Of a stretch of 64,000 nt of DNA, positions 35,201 through 47,147 are shown piece by piece. Below the pieces are notes generated by a model. It was given only the letters and a program-made list of their open reading frames with translations. It did no database searches and had not been told where the DNA came from. Position 1 is the stretch's first letter. Every line of letters begins with the position of its first letter. The stretch is from Carallia brachiata (Eukaryota; Streptophyta; Magnoliopsida; Malpighiales; Rhizophoraceae): assembly GCA_021464245.1 (NCBI GenBank), contig JADCRB010000071.1, positions 2,294,001 to 2,358,000 of the forward strand. The letters run 5' to 3'. Position numbers and translations under genes: made by a program.

Positions 35201-36016
35201 AAAGGCAATCTCTGAACCAAATTCACAGCTCCGTTCAAGGGAGATTGTGTGCTAATGCTTAGTCATTATGACCAAGTAACGTTAATAGTGGGAAAAAAAA
35301 GGTTCAAGTAACTTAAAGTCCTTCAAAGCCCTTAGAAGAGATGGTCAAAGCTTCCATTATTCCAGCATCTATATATCAAACCCCACCGCCAGTCCCAATT
35401 CCCACCCCAGATACCCAATTCAAGAAGCTAATATTCAAGTCATGGACTCTTAATAATCTATGCCACACCACCAGCTGGATTTCAGTCCCCCTTTTTATAT
35501 TCTTTCTCCACGAACTTACTCTAGTCCATCTACTGCATTCTATGAACCATACAAGGAAACATGCAAGTAAGAGCCTAGTTACCAATTCAAGCCAGTAAAA
35601 GAATGCACTGCATCGATCAAATGCTGAAGAGCTGCAATAGGGAAGAATGAATCAGCAGCAGCAATGGCAACTTCGTTGGCAGCAGTACTAGTCAGGACCT
35701 CCGCATTGTCTGTCAAGATGTCTGCATTAACAATCTTATCAGCAGAGCTCATAGTTGACATGTAGCGCGTAAAAGATGCACTGGCACCCCTCGAAAATGA
35801 GAAATGCCAGCAAATTCGATCTCCGAAAAGAGGTCTCGTTCCGGCTGAAGTATTAAAGCCAGTTCCATAGGACCTGTGTTGCCTTTGAAATGGTCCTTCA
35901 TCAGTGATTGAGTTATGTTTCATCCGATCATCGTCACGGAGAATGTAACTAAACGAGAAACGGCTTCTCCGACTAACCAGGTTGGATCTAGTGGCGAAAC
36001 TTCGAACATAAGCCAT
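32221..36016 (-). CDS. OXA1: Mitochondrial inner-membrane insertase OXA1
   Basis: YidC/Oxa1/Alb3-family insertase that places mitochondrially made and some imported proteins into the inner membrane. Nine exons: 35583-36016, 34793-34883, 34325-34372, 33825-33883, 33634-33709, 33403-33534, 33146-33253, 32623-32677, 32221-32483. They join in frame to 421 aa, close to plant OXA1. The N-terminus is Arg/Ser-rich without acids at first (presequence). The core starts AAADSFFPIAALQHLID and continues with WWAAIVLTTLLIRGATIPLL, YLEEINQKMQER, FIQGPVFISFFLA, FKTGGAFWFIDLTTSDSLY, SVPLTMSFPK and FCYWITSSVFSLSYG, the expected membrane segments. The tail is basic, ending KGRKKNKKR, as in OXA1 proteins that bind mitoribosomes. 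The last intron uses a GC donor. The in-frame ATG at 36031 is an alternative start. Confidence 0.95.
32484..32622 (-). other. GC-AG intron of OXA1
   Basis: Exon 8 ends TTAG at 32623 and is followed by GCAAGT; the acceptor is TTTCAG before 32483. Only this junction restores YGLVVKVPG in frame. No GT donor nearby does so. AG/GCAAGT is the standard context of the minor GC-AG class. Confidence 0.85.
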
Positions 36017-36794
36017 CAATTTGAAATACACAGTTTCCTCGGATCCCCAAAAAAAAAAAAAAAAGCTAGAGCTAGTCGATCACATAGCTAAATGCCACTT
36101 GTAAGCCAATTCAAACTTCAATGCTACCATTTTTTTTTTTTTTGAGCTGAATATCAGCCGGAGAATTCAATTCTGCAGAATTCAAGAAGTAACACCATTC
36201 AATCAATTGATGACAAAAATGTCGAAACCAAACAAAAAATAAATAAATAATTGAACCTGAATAAACAGAAAATACAGTGTAAAAAAAAAACATAAAACAA
36301 GGAAGAAAATAAAATTAAAAAAATCAAAATAATAATAAAAAAAAATACAAATACAGTTTAAAGCGTGATAATGGTAATTAGTTACGCAAGGGTAATAGTG
36401 CCATTTTGTACAGAGTATTAGAAGTTAAACCCTAAGAACGTTGCAGGGCGGCCAAGCTTTTTTAAAGAGTAACCGAAGGGAAAGAAAGGGGAACACAAAC
36501 ACTGCATGTGATTGGAGGAAGTAAATAACATTTTTACCCTTTTTCCAGCGCTTCGCTTTCTATTTTTTTGCCTACAAGAATCGAAAGAGACGACAGAAAC
36601 AGAAGGCTTCTCTCCTGTGTTTTGTTGTGTACGGGGAAGCAAGGCAAAATGCGCGAGCGAGGCATAAAAAAAGGTTTCGGAAGGGTGATTAATTGATGAA
36701 CGCCATCATGGGCTCGATTGGTTTTGATGGGCCGTTCTTGTCCAGTTTGAATTCAATTGATGAAGCTTCTTTTAAACTGCTTTTGTTAAAAACT

Positions 36795-36935
36795 AGAAAA
36801 AAAAAATAAAAAAATACAGTCGCGTTAAATACTTATTGAAAGACTTTTACCACTCTTTAGGTCCTATTCGGATCGATTCAGATTAGTCAATTCAATGGAC
36901 TGAATACTGAACAATTTAAACAAAAAAAAAAAAAT
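36795..36935 (+). mobile_element. SINE-like retroposon copy 3, 5'-truncated
   Basis: CAGTCGCGTTAAATACTTATT, CTATTCGGATCGATTCAG and GGACTGAATACTG match copies 1 and 2. The 3' end is an A-run at 36921-36933. The head with the pol III-like boxes is missing. Confidence 0.65.
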
Positions 36936-37125
36936 GTTTTGGTTTCGTTTTTTAAATTTCCACGTTGGTATAAAACAAAATTGAAATACTTTCCTCGTAT
37001 GACTAAAATCTCTAAATGGCAATATGCCGCCAATAGATAGGTCAATAGGTCAGGATTTGATCCTTGATCTTTTTCAACTGTTCTTCTAGCCAATTGGTTT
37101 AATTCTAAAAAATTTATTAAAAAAA

Positions 37126-37500
37126 ACTAGAATTTCGGTATTTGTAAAGGTAAAATATATTTCTACGAATTTTCATATTACATGAGAATTTTCAAAAGGT
37201 AAATATATTCCTGCTCCACCTAGGAATTCCACATTATACGAGGATTTAGGCAAAATAATTTTCTACTAGATTTCCACGTTCCATGGGGATTTTCAAAGTT
37301 GAAGTGCTTTTCCTGTACCAACTAAGATTTCCACATGAGAATTTCGTAAGGCAAAATGCTTTCCTGCTGTAAGTAGGAATTTCATATTTCTTGAGGATTT
37401 CCAAATGTGAACTACTTTTCTTCTTCAACCGGAATTTCCACATTACATGAGAATTACCAAAAGTGAAATAGTTTTCCTGCCCTAAATCGGATTTTCACAT
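37126..37500. repeat. Degenerate minisatellite, about 60-bp unit
   Basis: About six tandem units, each with the pattern GAATTTCCACATT-CATGAGAATTTTCAAA-GTGAAAT-CTTTTCCTGCTC, diverged from one another. Clear unit starts are near 37165, 37225, 37270, 37330, 37375 and 37432. No coding frame runs through them. Confidence 0.7.
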
Positions 37501-37535
37501 CTTTGGAGGACTTCTTCTCGCTTGACGTCGACGTA

Positions 37536-37882
37536 GTTTGAACTGGGGTTTTTACTTTTTAACATCCTTCATCAAGGCAGAATAGTTCTTTCATGACCAT
37601 TAATCAGCTTCAGTAACCGTTGATATTCCTAGACCATGCATTGTGTTGATGGCGTGTTCTCAGACCGAAACACAGTAATCACCATTAATCAGTTGTATTC
37701 CATTAAAGTTGCACCAATCATAATTGAAAGACGACGGGGCGTGAAAACCTAAACGAAGATGAAAATTGTGCATTGGACATTAATCAGATTCAAAAGAAAG
37801 GCAATTCAAATTAGAAGCACTCACACAAACTAATATTAACTAACAATTGAGTTTAGAGAACTCACAGGTTTGAGCTACTAAC
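37536..37882. other. Intergenic, no gene seen
   Basis: Short spacer between the repeat region and the 3' end of the Myb-like gene; the part next to 37883 is likely its 3' UTR. Confidence 0.5.
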
Positions 37883-39043
37883 CTATTGCCCACCTGGCCT
37901 CCACAGGCCATCGCGGAATAAGCCATGTTGATAATGCAACCATTTCACCTTGCTCGCAGGGGCTTTCAGATTAGCGTACACTTCTCTCTTTGACTTGTGC
38001 TCAAGCAAAAATGTACAGAAAAGATGAAAGTCGCTGCCTTCCTCCATGCCTTCCAAAGAAAGTAGGTCCTCCATTACATCTGGGACACTATAACCTGGTC
38101 GTTCTAATGTAGGCTGGTTTGCAAGGGCTGCTTTTAGAATAGACGTCTTGTCTGCCATACATTGGACCATGTTTTCTCTGAAATCTCTAACAGACTCGGA
38201 AGCTTGTGCTACACCAGTAAGTTTCTTTTTTCCTTTGCCCTTTTGAGCCTGGGAACTAGATGAGTCACTTCTCTTTTGTTTTCTTCCACCACTCTGAATA
38301 TCAGTAAAACCCATCCTATCCAATCCCAGAGACCTAGGTGCTGCTTGGGTCGATTGAGCACTCGAAACATCCCCATCTAATCCCTTAATTTTATCTGAAC
38401 TATCTGATAAAAGATGCTCTGAATCTCCGCTCTTCTCCACAAGTTGAACAGTATCAGTCTTATTTAAATCATTGGGCAAAACACGGGATGAAACTGCATA
38501 TGCATATTCCCCTGTTGATATTGTATTCATGAATAAACAGTCATATTTTGATAACAACTCCTTCCCAATGCCTTTTTCACGCAATTTTTCCACATCAGGA
38601 TTTTCCTAAAACATAAATATAACAACAGAAGAATGAAACGATTCCCATAGTTTATTGCCAATGATTTACGCAAGTCTAACGTAGATTGAGTAGAAACAAC
38701 TTTTTACCTGAGTCTTTTTACTCCACCACTCATTAGAAGCCACAATTGTGCTCTTAACAGGATCCCATGCCAAATCTGTTTCCTCTCCTATTAGATCCTT
38801 CCACATTTTCCATTGTCCTCTCATCCAATCCCACTTATGTTTCAGTTGCTGCTTAGTGAAATTAACACCAGCAGCATTCAATTCATTTATTAGCCACTGA
38901 TAGCCAACATCACCCCATCCACCGCCATTTCTTTTACCAGATGTAGTTCCTCGAACACAAAGATCAACAAACAAATTAAATTGTTCGGTAGTCCAATAAA
39001 CCCTTGAAAGTAAATGTCTCTGTGATTTATCCTTGCGACCCAT
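37883..39043 (-). CDS. Myb/SANT-like DNA-binding domain protein (LIMYB-like)
   Basis: Nuclear protein of the plant Myb/SANT-like (Myb_DNA-bind_3) group that includes L10-interacting MYB protein and relatives derived from PIF/Harbinger transposons. Two coding exons, 38708-39043 and 37883-38605, give 352 aa. Residues about 10-110 form the Myb/SANT-like domain: VYWTTEQFNLFVDLC, GYQWLINELNAAG, TKQQLKHKWDWMRGQWKMWK, then GEETDLAWDPVKSTI and NEWWSKK. Exon 2 starts ENPDVEKLREKGIG as in relatives. A low-complexity middle with basic KQKRSDSSSSQ and KGKGKKK runs may be a nuclear signal. A conserved helical C-terminal region follows. AG directly before the ATG marks a 5' UTR intron acceptor at 39044. 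Function is inferred from family only; whether it is a host gene or a recent transposon derivative is not settled. Confidence 0.85.
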
Positions 39044-40234
39044 CTGAAGCAACATATAGCTCAAATTATGAAACATGAAAGAATAATTGTTAAACATAAA
39101 CAAACCACTCAATCAACCTCATGTATGCATAAGATTTTACAATGTCCATTAAGCAGTAATGGATAATATTGTAACCAAAATGGAAAGGCAAAAATTGTAA
39201 GCATAAGGCTAAATATCAAAATAAGAATGCACAACAAAATTTTCAATTCAAGTACTTACCTGTACAACACATAGCCCCCAGTTAACTCCAACCAAGATGA
39301 ACTACTTAACTATTTTCAAGAAAGCCAGATTTCAGTGCACTTTAAATATGATAATGCAAGCACTTTGTTTAGCTCGAGATTTTCATCACTGATGGCAATG
39401 AACTGTCTTAAGCAACTAGATTATCTGTGTATCTTTTTCAGTATTGGAACTATACAATTGCATGATGAAGATTCTAAAATGTCACTGTTCTAACACAAAT
39501 TTGATTAAGCAATTTCTGCCACTGTTACTATCTTAACACGCAAACAAAATAAGATAATCTTGGTCAATCTCCTTACATAATCTGAAGTAATGGGTAACAA
39601 GTAGATTCCTCCTACCCAAGTCATATTATTCAAGTTGTCTATTTAGATCAAAGATGATAGTGTCCTGAAGCTTCATTTTGCTAAGAATTCACAGTTCAAA
39701 ATGACAGTCGAAAATAAACTGGCAAGCAAAAATCATTGTTTCCAACCCATTGCATTAAAGAATTATGGTAGCTAAAAACTGCAAGCAAACAACATTAAAA
39801 CCATAATTTCCAGCCTAAAACATTCAAGATTGATGGCAAACCAAATCACTCAAGCAATAACTCTCTGTTAATTTGGACAACAACTCTATCATTCACACTA
39901 CCTCCATGATTAAAAGCACTCACATTTCCCATTATCCTGAACAATGATGACAAAATATTATTATGAACGAAAATCCTATATTCCAATATCATTAAAGTGG
40001 ACAGCACCATTGTCTGGACATGAGGGGACTTATTGGAGCGAGCATGAAAGCACAAGGTTACTTCAAATTGATTTTAACCATTGAAAGACAGATATTTGAA
40101 ATCATAATTCATGCCGATTCAAAATCATAGCATAAGTGTATAAACATTCATCTGAAAAAAAAAAAAAATCCAAAACAAGGACCTTACGTTTTACCCAACT
40201 GAAATAAACTAAGCTTTCAATGCAATGCAACAAC

Positions 40235-40273
<39 letters not shown>

Positions 40274-40870
40274 GAAATTCAACCAATACAACCAGATGAC
40301 ACATGAATATTTGCTTAATTTTTAACTATTTTCCCAAAAATTCTCTACTCCATTACTAAACAGATTCATAACAAAAAGCAAAAGAAACTGATTTGATAGT
40401 TAGCATTCATTCCCAGAAGGAGGAAAAAGGAGATTCAACATCCCAAGCAAAGATGGTTTTAATTCCAAGGAAAATGGGAAAGAAAACAATTCCATACTAT
40501 TGTCTTTCACAAAAGTAGGGGATTAGGGCGAGCACATAACAGCAAATTGAATCTGAAACAGGGCACAATCATCCATAGAAGTTCTCCAAAAAAAAAAAAA
40601 AAACCCAGTCTTGATTGACAAATTTGTAATAAAATTATAGAACAGAGCGCATTCCTGCACAAGCAAAAGCAACATAAATTTTTCAAGGATTGGACTGGAA
40701 TTTATGCAATTTTATTAACAAGCAAACAACGCGCCAAAAAAAAGCAAGAGAATCAAAAGAAAGAGTATCGAGAACTGAAAATTTTCGCGAGAAAATGAAA
40801 GAAAATAAATCTTACCTGCACCGGAGAAGAAGAATTCAGTGCTGTGATCTAAGATGGCAGGTAGAATGAG
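39044..40870 (-). other. Probable 5' UTR exon and long 5' UTR intron of the Myb-like gene
   Basis: A leader exon ending CCGGTGCAG at 40817 followed by GTAAGA (40815 downward) fits a donor whose acceptor is TTCAG just before the ATG at 39043. This gives an intron of about 1.77 kb. No credible coding exon lies inside it. The intron has an AT microsatellite at 40238-40270. Confidence 0.55.
40238..40270. repeat. AT microsatellite
   Basis: About 16 TA units inside the proposed 5' UTR intron. A second AT tract lies at 40944-40970 in the promoter region. Confidence 0.9.
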
Positions 40871-40944
40871 AGGGAAACAAAAAAAAAAAAAAAAACAAGC
40901 GTTGTAAAATGGGAGGCAAATAACGTGACAGTGAATTTAACATA

Positions 40945-40975
<31 letters not shown>

Positions 40976-41470
40976 GTTTAAAAAAATCACAATAAGGGCA
41001 TAAGGCTGTAGGGAGGGGTGTTTTAGGAAATCGATTAAAAATTAGCTGATAGCTGCTGGACGGTCGGTCCCTCATTTTAAAAATCTTGAAATAGACTTTT
41101 GAAAAAGAGATCCGTTACACCGTAAGAGGGATTTATCTAAAAATTTGTTTATAATATAATAAATAAACAAAATTTTATAATTATATTTATAAGATATACA
41201 ATAAAAATAAAAAAAATTTATTTTTTTTAATTATACATTTTATCGTTATCGTTGTGGTTGCACAAAATATTACAATTGTTACGTTAAGCACAAATTTTCA
41301 AGGCATAATCATTTTGTCCTTTGAGAAAAAAAGGAAAAAGTTGGAGAAGGGAATGGGCGCTCGAATTCCTAACGGCAATTTTCGCACACACTCTTTTCGT
41401 GAGACGCTAGCCAATTTTTGGCCGTTAAACCTTTTAAACTCTTGCTTATTTATACCCGTTTCGGCAATTG
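40871..41470. other. Intergenic spacer
   Basis: Promoter region of the Myb-like gene on the minus strand, including an AT microsatellite at 40944-40970, and AT-rich DNA before the Ca2+-ATPase pseudogene. Nothing else recognised. Confidence 0.5.
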
Positions 41471-41477
41471 TGTTTTC

Positions 41478-42740
41478 ACTCTTCTCAGAGTCAAAATCAA
41501 AGGAAAGAGAATTAGAAGAGAGAGAAGAAGAATAGAAGAAGAGGAGGAGAAGGAGCAGGAAGACGAAGAGTCTCTCCGTTCTCCGTTCTTTTTCTCGGTG
41601 ATTTGGATTCTGTATTTGGGTTCTTTTCAATTTGTCGCTTCTTTTCTCCACGCAACGGACCATTTTCCCCAAGAAATTTCAAAATAAAAGATCAGCGATT
41701 AACCGGAAACTGTCTTCTTTTCTCTTTGTGTACCTTTGTTTTCAGTTTTCTTTTTGTTTTTTCTTAATTATTTGAATATTAACTTTGAGTTGTTTGCAGA
41801 CGAGCGAGACTTTCAGTTGATTTTTTCTTTAATCTTCTATTGAAATCTTTAAGTTTCTTGGAAGATTTATTGATTTTCCCAAGCCAACAAGCCTCGCCGG
41901 TGACGACGGACCTCCAGGAGGCGGATAGCTGTTCTGACTTCCATAGGGACGCCGGCGACGGCCACAATTCATCCAGTCTGACGGGGACCTCAGCGACTAG
42001 ACACAGAAAGATATGGGTCCTGGCACAGTCCTTTCACGAAACTTCAAAAATCAAAATTAGCGGTCAAACAGAAACTATTTTCTTTTCTCATTGTTTTCTG
42101 CTTTCTTTTTCTATTTCATGAATTGTTTGAATATTAACATCCAGTTGTTTACAGATAATTTCTTTTGAAATCTTTAGGTTTCTTGGATCATTAATTGATT
42201 TTCTCAAGCCAACATGCCTCGCCGGCGGGCGACGGACCTCCAGGTCTCACTTCTCAGATTCAAACTCAAAGGAAAGAATTACGAGAGAGAGAATAGCAAA
42301 AAAAACAGAGAAGAAAAGAAATCAAGAAGAAGAGGAGAAGGAGGAGGAAGACGTTAAACGGCGCCGTCTCTCTCGGTTCTTTTTCTCGGTAATGTCGATT
42401 GTGTATTTGTGTTCTTTTCAATTTATCGCTTCTTTTTCTTAATGCAACGGACAATTGATGAACACGAAATTTCAAAATAGAAAAGTGGCGGTCAAACGGA
42501 AACGATTTTATTTTTATTTTTTTCAGTTTTCGTTTTCTCTTTTCTTTAGTTGTTTGAATATTAACTTTCACTTGTTTACAAACAAGCGCGACTTTCGGTC
42601 GATTTTTTCTTTAATCTTCTATTAAGTTTCTTGGTAGATTAATTGATTTTCTCAAGCCAACAAGCCTCGCCTCGCCGGACCTCCAGACCGGAGGCAGTAG
42701 CTGTTCTGACCTCCATAACGAGAGCAGCGACAGGGATATG
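41478..42740 (+). repeat. Repeated 5' region in front of the Ca2+-ATPase pseudogene
   Basis: A leader-plus-intron-plus-exon-start module is present twice in full (from about 41478 and about 42248) and a third time in part (about 42026-42243). Shared marks are CTCAGATTCAAAATCAAAGG, the purine-rich GAAGAAGAGGAGAAGGAG tract, TTTTTCTCGGT, TTTGAATATTAAC, TTTCTTGG-GATT-ATTGATTTTC, CCAAGCCAACAAGCCTCGCC and CGGACCTCCAG. None leads into an intact coding exon. Confidence 0.75.
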
Positions 42741-45700
42741 GGTCTTGAGTGTAAGCCTGTGGCCTCCGTTGTGAGTATTTTGACATTGCTGCAGTGTTCT
42801 TTTTTAATCAAATATGATTATAATACCTACAGGCTCAATGGAACTCCGGTGAGCCATTTCTGATGTCAGATTTCAGAGTATCAGATGGCCGTGGCACTAT
42901 TTTGGTAAAATGCTAGTGTGTTTTGGGTTATAAATCCCCAGAAAAAACACCTACTGATACTACTTATTCATTCCAACTTCTCTTTTGACCTTTTATTGAT
43001 GTTTTATTAGACTTCCCATTCACTTTCTTAAGAGGAATTATCATTTTCTTGCACTATTTTGGGGGAATTTTTTAGGAGACAAGTGTTGGTATCAATACGG
43101 AATGGGATTAATAATGGCTGGTTGTAAATTTTGTTGGAAGACACTGGTGAAGAAACGCCATTGCAGTTGTGTTTCTCAAATTCTGTTAACAATTTAATTT
43201 TTCAGGCCCGTGTTTCCTCTTATTCATAACTTATAAGCTACTGTTTCTAGGTGTGCTTAAACGGAGTTGCAACTTTCATTAGTATAGTTGGACTTGCTGT
43301 AGCTTCTGCTGTCTTGGCTGTCCTTTTGGTCATGTAATTGAGAACTGACTCCCCTGGTTTGTGTGTGCATATGTTTTGGTCTGTGTCTCTGTTGGTATGG
43401 TAATTCAAGTCAAACAGATTCTTCATTGGCCATTCCAGATGCCCTGATGGAAAAGGTTAGTTTAAAGTAGCAAAATCAGTGCCTAAAGACGTGGAGGATG
43501 GATCAGTTAATATTCTCACTGTTACGGTATGTAGATTATCAACCATCAATGTGGTTTTTTAGGTTAGTTAATAATGTTTGTGCTCTAGGCCATTCCTGAA
43601 GGGCTTCCTTTAGCTGCTATGCTGATATAAGTCTCTCTACTTACAAATCATCTAACGTGTTCTATGGCAGAAATTTGATTTGAGTGTCATTTAAATTGGG
43701 GCACATCATTCAGCAGAGTGGGGACACATTACCGTCTGTTTCCTTTTATTTTTAATGCACTTGTGCCCCATTGGATGTAAGACTACTTTGGGTGTGCAGT
43801 ATTGATCCTTGGAGCATATCAGCTCTGAATCTTTCATTGCTGGCAGGTGATGCTTCTGGCTTCTTCCCACTGCTTTGATTACGCCTAGTTTCATTCCTCA
43901 TATGCATCTTCATTTTTTTTTTTTTTTTGTGACACAGTCTTACTTATTCAATGAAAATTTTGACAGGGCCTTGGTATGTACAAGTCTCACCTTTTCTTTT
44001 CACCTTTATCTGCCTGAAAAGTCTGTGTAGTCTAATAGAATTCAAATTGCAGGTGCCTATGCTTTCTGCCTATGAGATATGCCACAACTACTAGTGATAA
44101 AACTGATACCTTAACCTTCAACCGAGTAAAGAAAATTGTTTTGATGGAATTGAATACCACGAGTAGGAATCTTATAATCATAAAATTGTAGCTTTCATTT
44201 TCTACACTGCATTGTTACCATATCAGTTTTGATATTCAAATATTAAAAGTGACTTGTCTTTTAATTTCCTTAGAATCTATAAGGGAAAAAAAAAGCATAT
44301 TACATTTTCAATTTTTTGTGGAACAAAGTTGTGTTGTAGGATAAATATTAATGCCCATCCTTTCTCTCTAAGTAGCAACAGATTTCTTTTCACAGATAAT
44401 TGTTGGTGATGCTGATGTTGGTGGGCAAGGAGTTGATCCTGCTGACAATAAGTCACAATTGTCTCCCATCGTGCCATCTTTGCTCATGGAAGGCATTGCT
44501 CAAAACACAAATGGCAGGGTCATTATTCCTCAGGTGATTACACTTTCCTCTTTTTAATTAAACTATCTAGTGTGAAAATACAATGGTGCAGAAACTAACT
44601 AATATAGGATCCACTGCAGAGCTTTTTGTCAGTGCGGAGGAGATCCTAAGGTTTCTGATTTGGCAACGGAAAAGCCTATTCTGGTTTGGGGAGTCAAAGG
44701 TGTGTTTTGCAGCTAAATCCTATTCTTTTTTTTGCTTCTCAGGTGAGCATTAATAACTATGACTGATTGTTATCAGCATTGCTCACAGCTTGGAATGGAA
44801 TTTGATGCTGTCTGATTACAATCTACAATAATCCATGGTTTCCATTCAAATGGGGGACTAAAACTGGTAAATTGGCTACTCTTTTAAGTTTGGAAAAGCT
44901 CCATGAAATAAGAAGTACGAAGGCTGATCATGGAGCTCTTTATTTGGAAAGTTTATAATACCAAATCCTATGGAAACTAATTTTCATTAGATGTTGGAGC
45001 ACATTTATCATCCATTAAACTACTTGTCATATGTTTTTTCAATTTATCACTACATAGCTGGTCATATTTTATTTTTGTGCTGATAGCTTGAACAACGTGA
45101 TTAAGTAGTCCACAAGAACCCAGGCTAGAATGTGGCAAAGAAGCCTTTTTCTATATTATATTTTAGATGTTTGCCATGATGGTGTGGCTTTTTATCCCTC
45201 CAACTTGAAAACTTTTGTAATTGAAAATTTTCATACTGATTATATTAGAATTTCTGCCTTATATTTGTGTGTCCCTCATTTTACAGCCTAACTCTCAAGT
45301 GATATTCACTGTCAAAGGGCTGTTGAAATCATCTTTGCCTCACGTACAAGGTACATTGATGCAAAGGAACATCTAGTATATGAAAGAAGATAAGGTTTGC
45401 CCTATTGTTTGTTTCAAGGTGAATTTGACCATCAAATGTTTCACTATTTGGAAAGTGGTCTTTGTTTGCAGTTGTTTTCTAAGCTAGCTATTGAAGATAT
45501 GGATGCAGTTATTGTGTTGTGTTGCCATTGCATATAGATCATATGAGATGGAGAGAGTTCTAGTGGATGGAAAGCATCTAACACTGTCATTACTGGAAGA
45601 TGACCTCTTGTTAGCCATTATTGGCATAAAGGTTTTTGAAATTCTATGTTTCCATTTATTTTTCTGCTGCTCAAGGATAGCATCAACTTTTTCTCTATCC

Positions 45701-45904
45701 ACTTCATCGTCTTTTCCCTTTGTTTTTGTGTTTTTTCATGATTGAATTAGCATTAGGTGTATGTATATGTGTGCATGTGTGTATTTTGTTCTGATTTGCT
45801 TGTGGGACAATGTTGGATGGGATGTACTTAGACGTAGCTACTATCATTCTGCCTTGTGTTTGTGCTTTTGTACTAAAGAACTTGAATACCTTTCTTTAGT
45901 GTGT

Positions 45905-46240
45905 TCTTATGTGATGAATTGAAACTTCGTTTTTGCGATATGATGTGCCCTTTTATTAACCATGAATTGAAATTCTCTTTATTCAAAGCTTGCTGAGTTT
46001 CATAATTATTGGATGCAGGGTCCATGTCAACCAGGTGTCAAAGATGCTCTATACCAATATTAAATAGGTCGGGTACATTTCCCTCGCGCTTCTTCTTAGG
46101 TGACTTGGTACTTCCTTTTTGTGATATGATATTTCCTTTTATTAATCATTAATTGAAGTTCTCTATACCATAAGCATGCTGAGCTTCATTACTATTGCAT
46201 ACTGGATCCATGTTGATCAAATGCAAAGATGCTATGCAAC
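45905..46240 (+). repeat. Tandem duplication inside the Ca2+-ATPase pseudogene
   Basis: About 45905-46055 and 46096-46240 share GATATGAT-TTCC-TTTTATTAA-CAT-AATTGAA-TTCTCT, GC-TGCTGAG-TTCAT-A-TATT and GGATCCATGT-AACCA-TG-CAAAGATGCT. The duplicated piece is the end of an intron plus the small exon for the conserved PCRPGVK region; the second exon copy is more decayed. Confidence 0.7.
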
Positions 46241-47091
46241 TATGTTTGCACCTATGTTAAAATGTTTGTGTTAAGCTATGCTCTTTTTGTTCAAGTTTTT
46301 TTTTCCCCTGGTGAATCACGATGCAGTGTACTGTAGCTCTACATTTTTGTTTTTTTGGTGATTTTCTAGAGCTAATTTCAAGCAATTTTCAGCATGCTGA
46401 AAACACTCGTTGGTACTGTACAATAAGAACAAGTAGAAGATCAATACTTGTGTTAATTGTGCTCTTCAGGTTCACTTATCCAGGATCAATAAGATTTGTA
46501 GTGACCTTATTTTTCTTTGATGGTTACTCATACCACATCAGGATATGCTTTTAGCATATTAATTGAACATGTTCCATGTTGGGTGATCGATGATGCATGA
46601 CAGAAGTCAGATTGGTATTAATGCATATATTGTTGCATGTTCTGGATCTTACATTTCATCTGTACTAAGTTTAGTAAATAAGGTTTGTAAATAATTACAT
46701 TCCAAGTTTAATTTCTGCATACCTATACTCCATTTTGATATTGGCATTTTTATTTTCTGTATGTTTTGCTACTTGGAGCAGAGTTTTAATCAATGGCTCT
46801 GTATATTGTTCTTGATGTGAAGGGGGAATTCATCTGGAAGCAAATTTTGGTTCATCAAATGTGTTGCTTGTTTTTCCCCATTCTTTTGCATGATCATCTT
46901 TAACCAAACTGTTTCTCTCTATCTTAACTTTGCCAGTTTGTGCCTCAGACCATTGATGACTTATAATTGAAATTAGCTCATAGAACAAAGCATGGACTTT
47001 CCTGTGAAAGACGCGATCAACTGTTATTCAGTATTGTTTTTTCACACTGCACTATATTTACAGTATCTGAAAACTTGTATTCTAATATTGC

Positions 47092-47106
<15 letters not shown>

Positions 47107-47146
<40 letters not shown>
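47107..47146. repeat. TG microsatellite next to TA repeat
   Basis: About 19 TG units preceded by (TA)n from 47094 and followed by a T-run, within an intron remnant of the pseudogene. Confidence 0.9.

Positions 47147-47147
<1 letters not shown>

Larger units (their letters stand above)
36430..37535 (+). repeat. Segmental duplicate copy B, upstream of OXA1
   Basis: Counterpart of 30505-31370, about 5.9-6.2 kb away in the same orientation, so the two copies bracket OXA1. It contains a SINE copy (36795-36935) and a degenerate minisatellite (37126-37500) not shared in full by copy A. Confidence 0.6.

Noticed and set aside
39846..40055. Minus-strand frame inside the Myb-like leader region
   Set aside because: No domain and no splice sites that would join it in frame; treated as intron.
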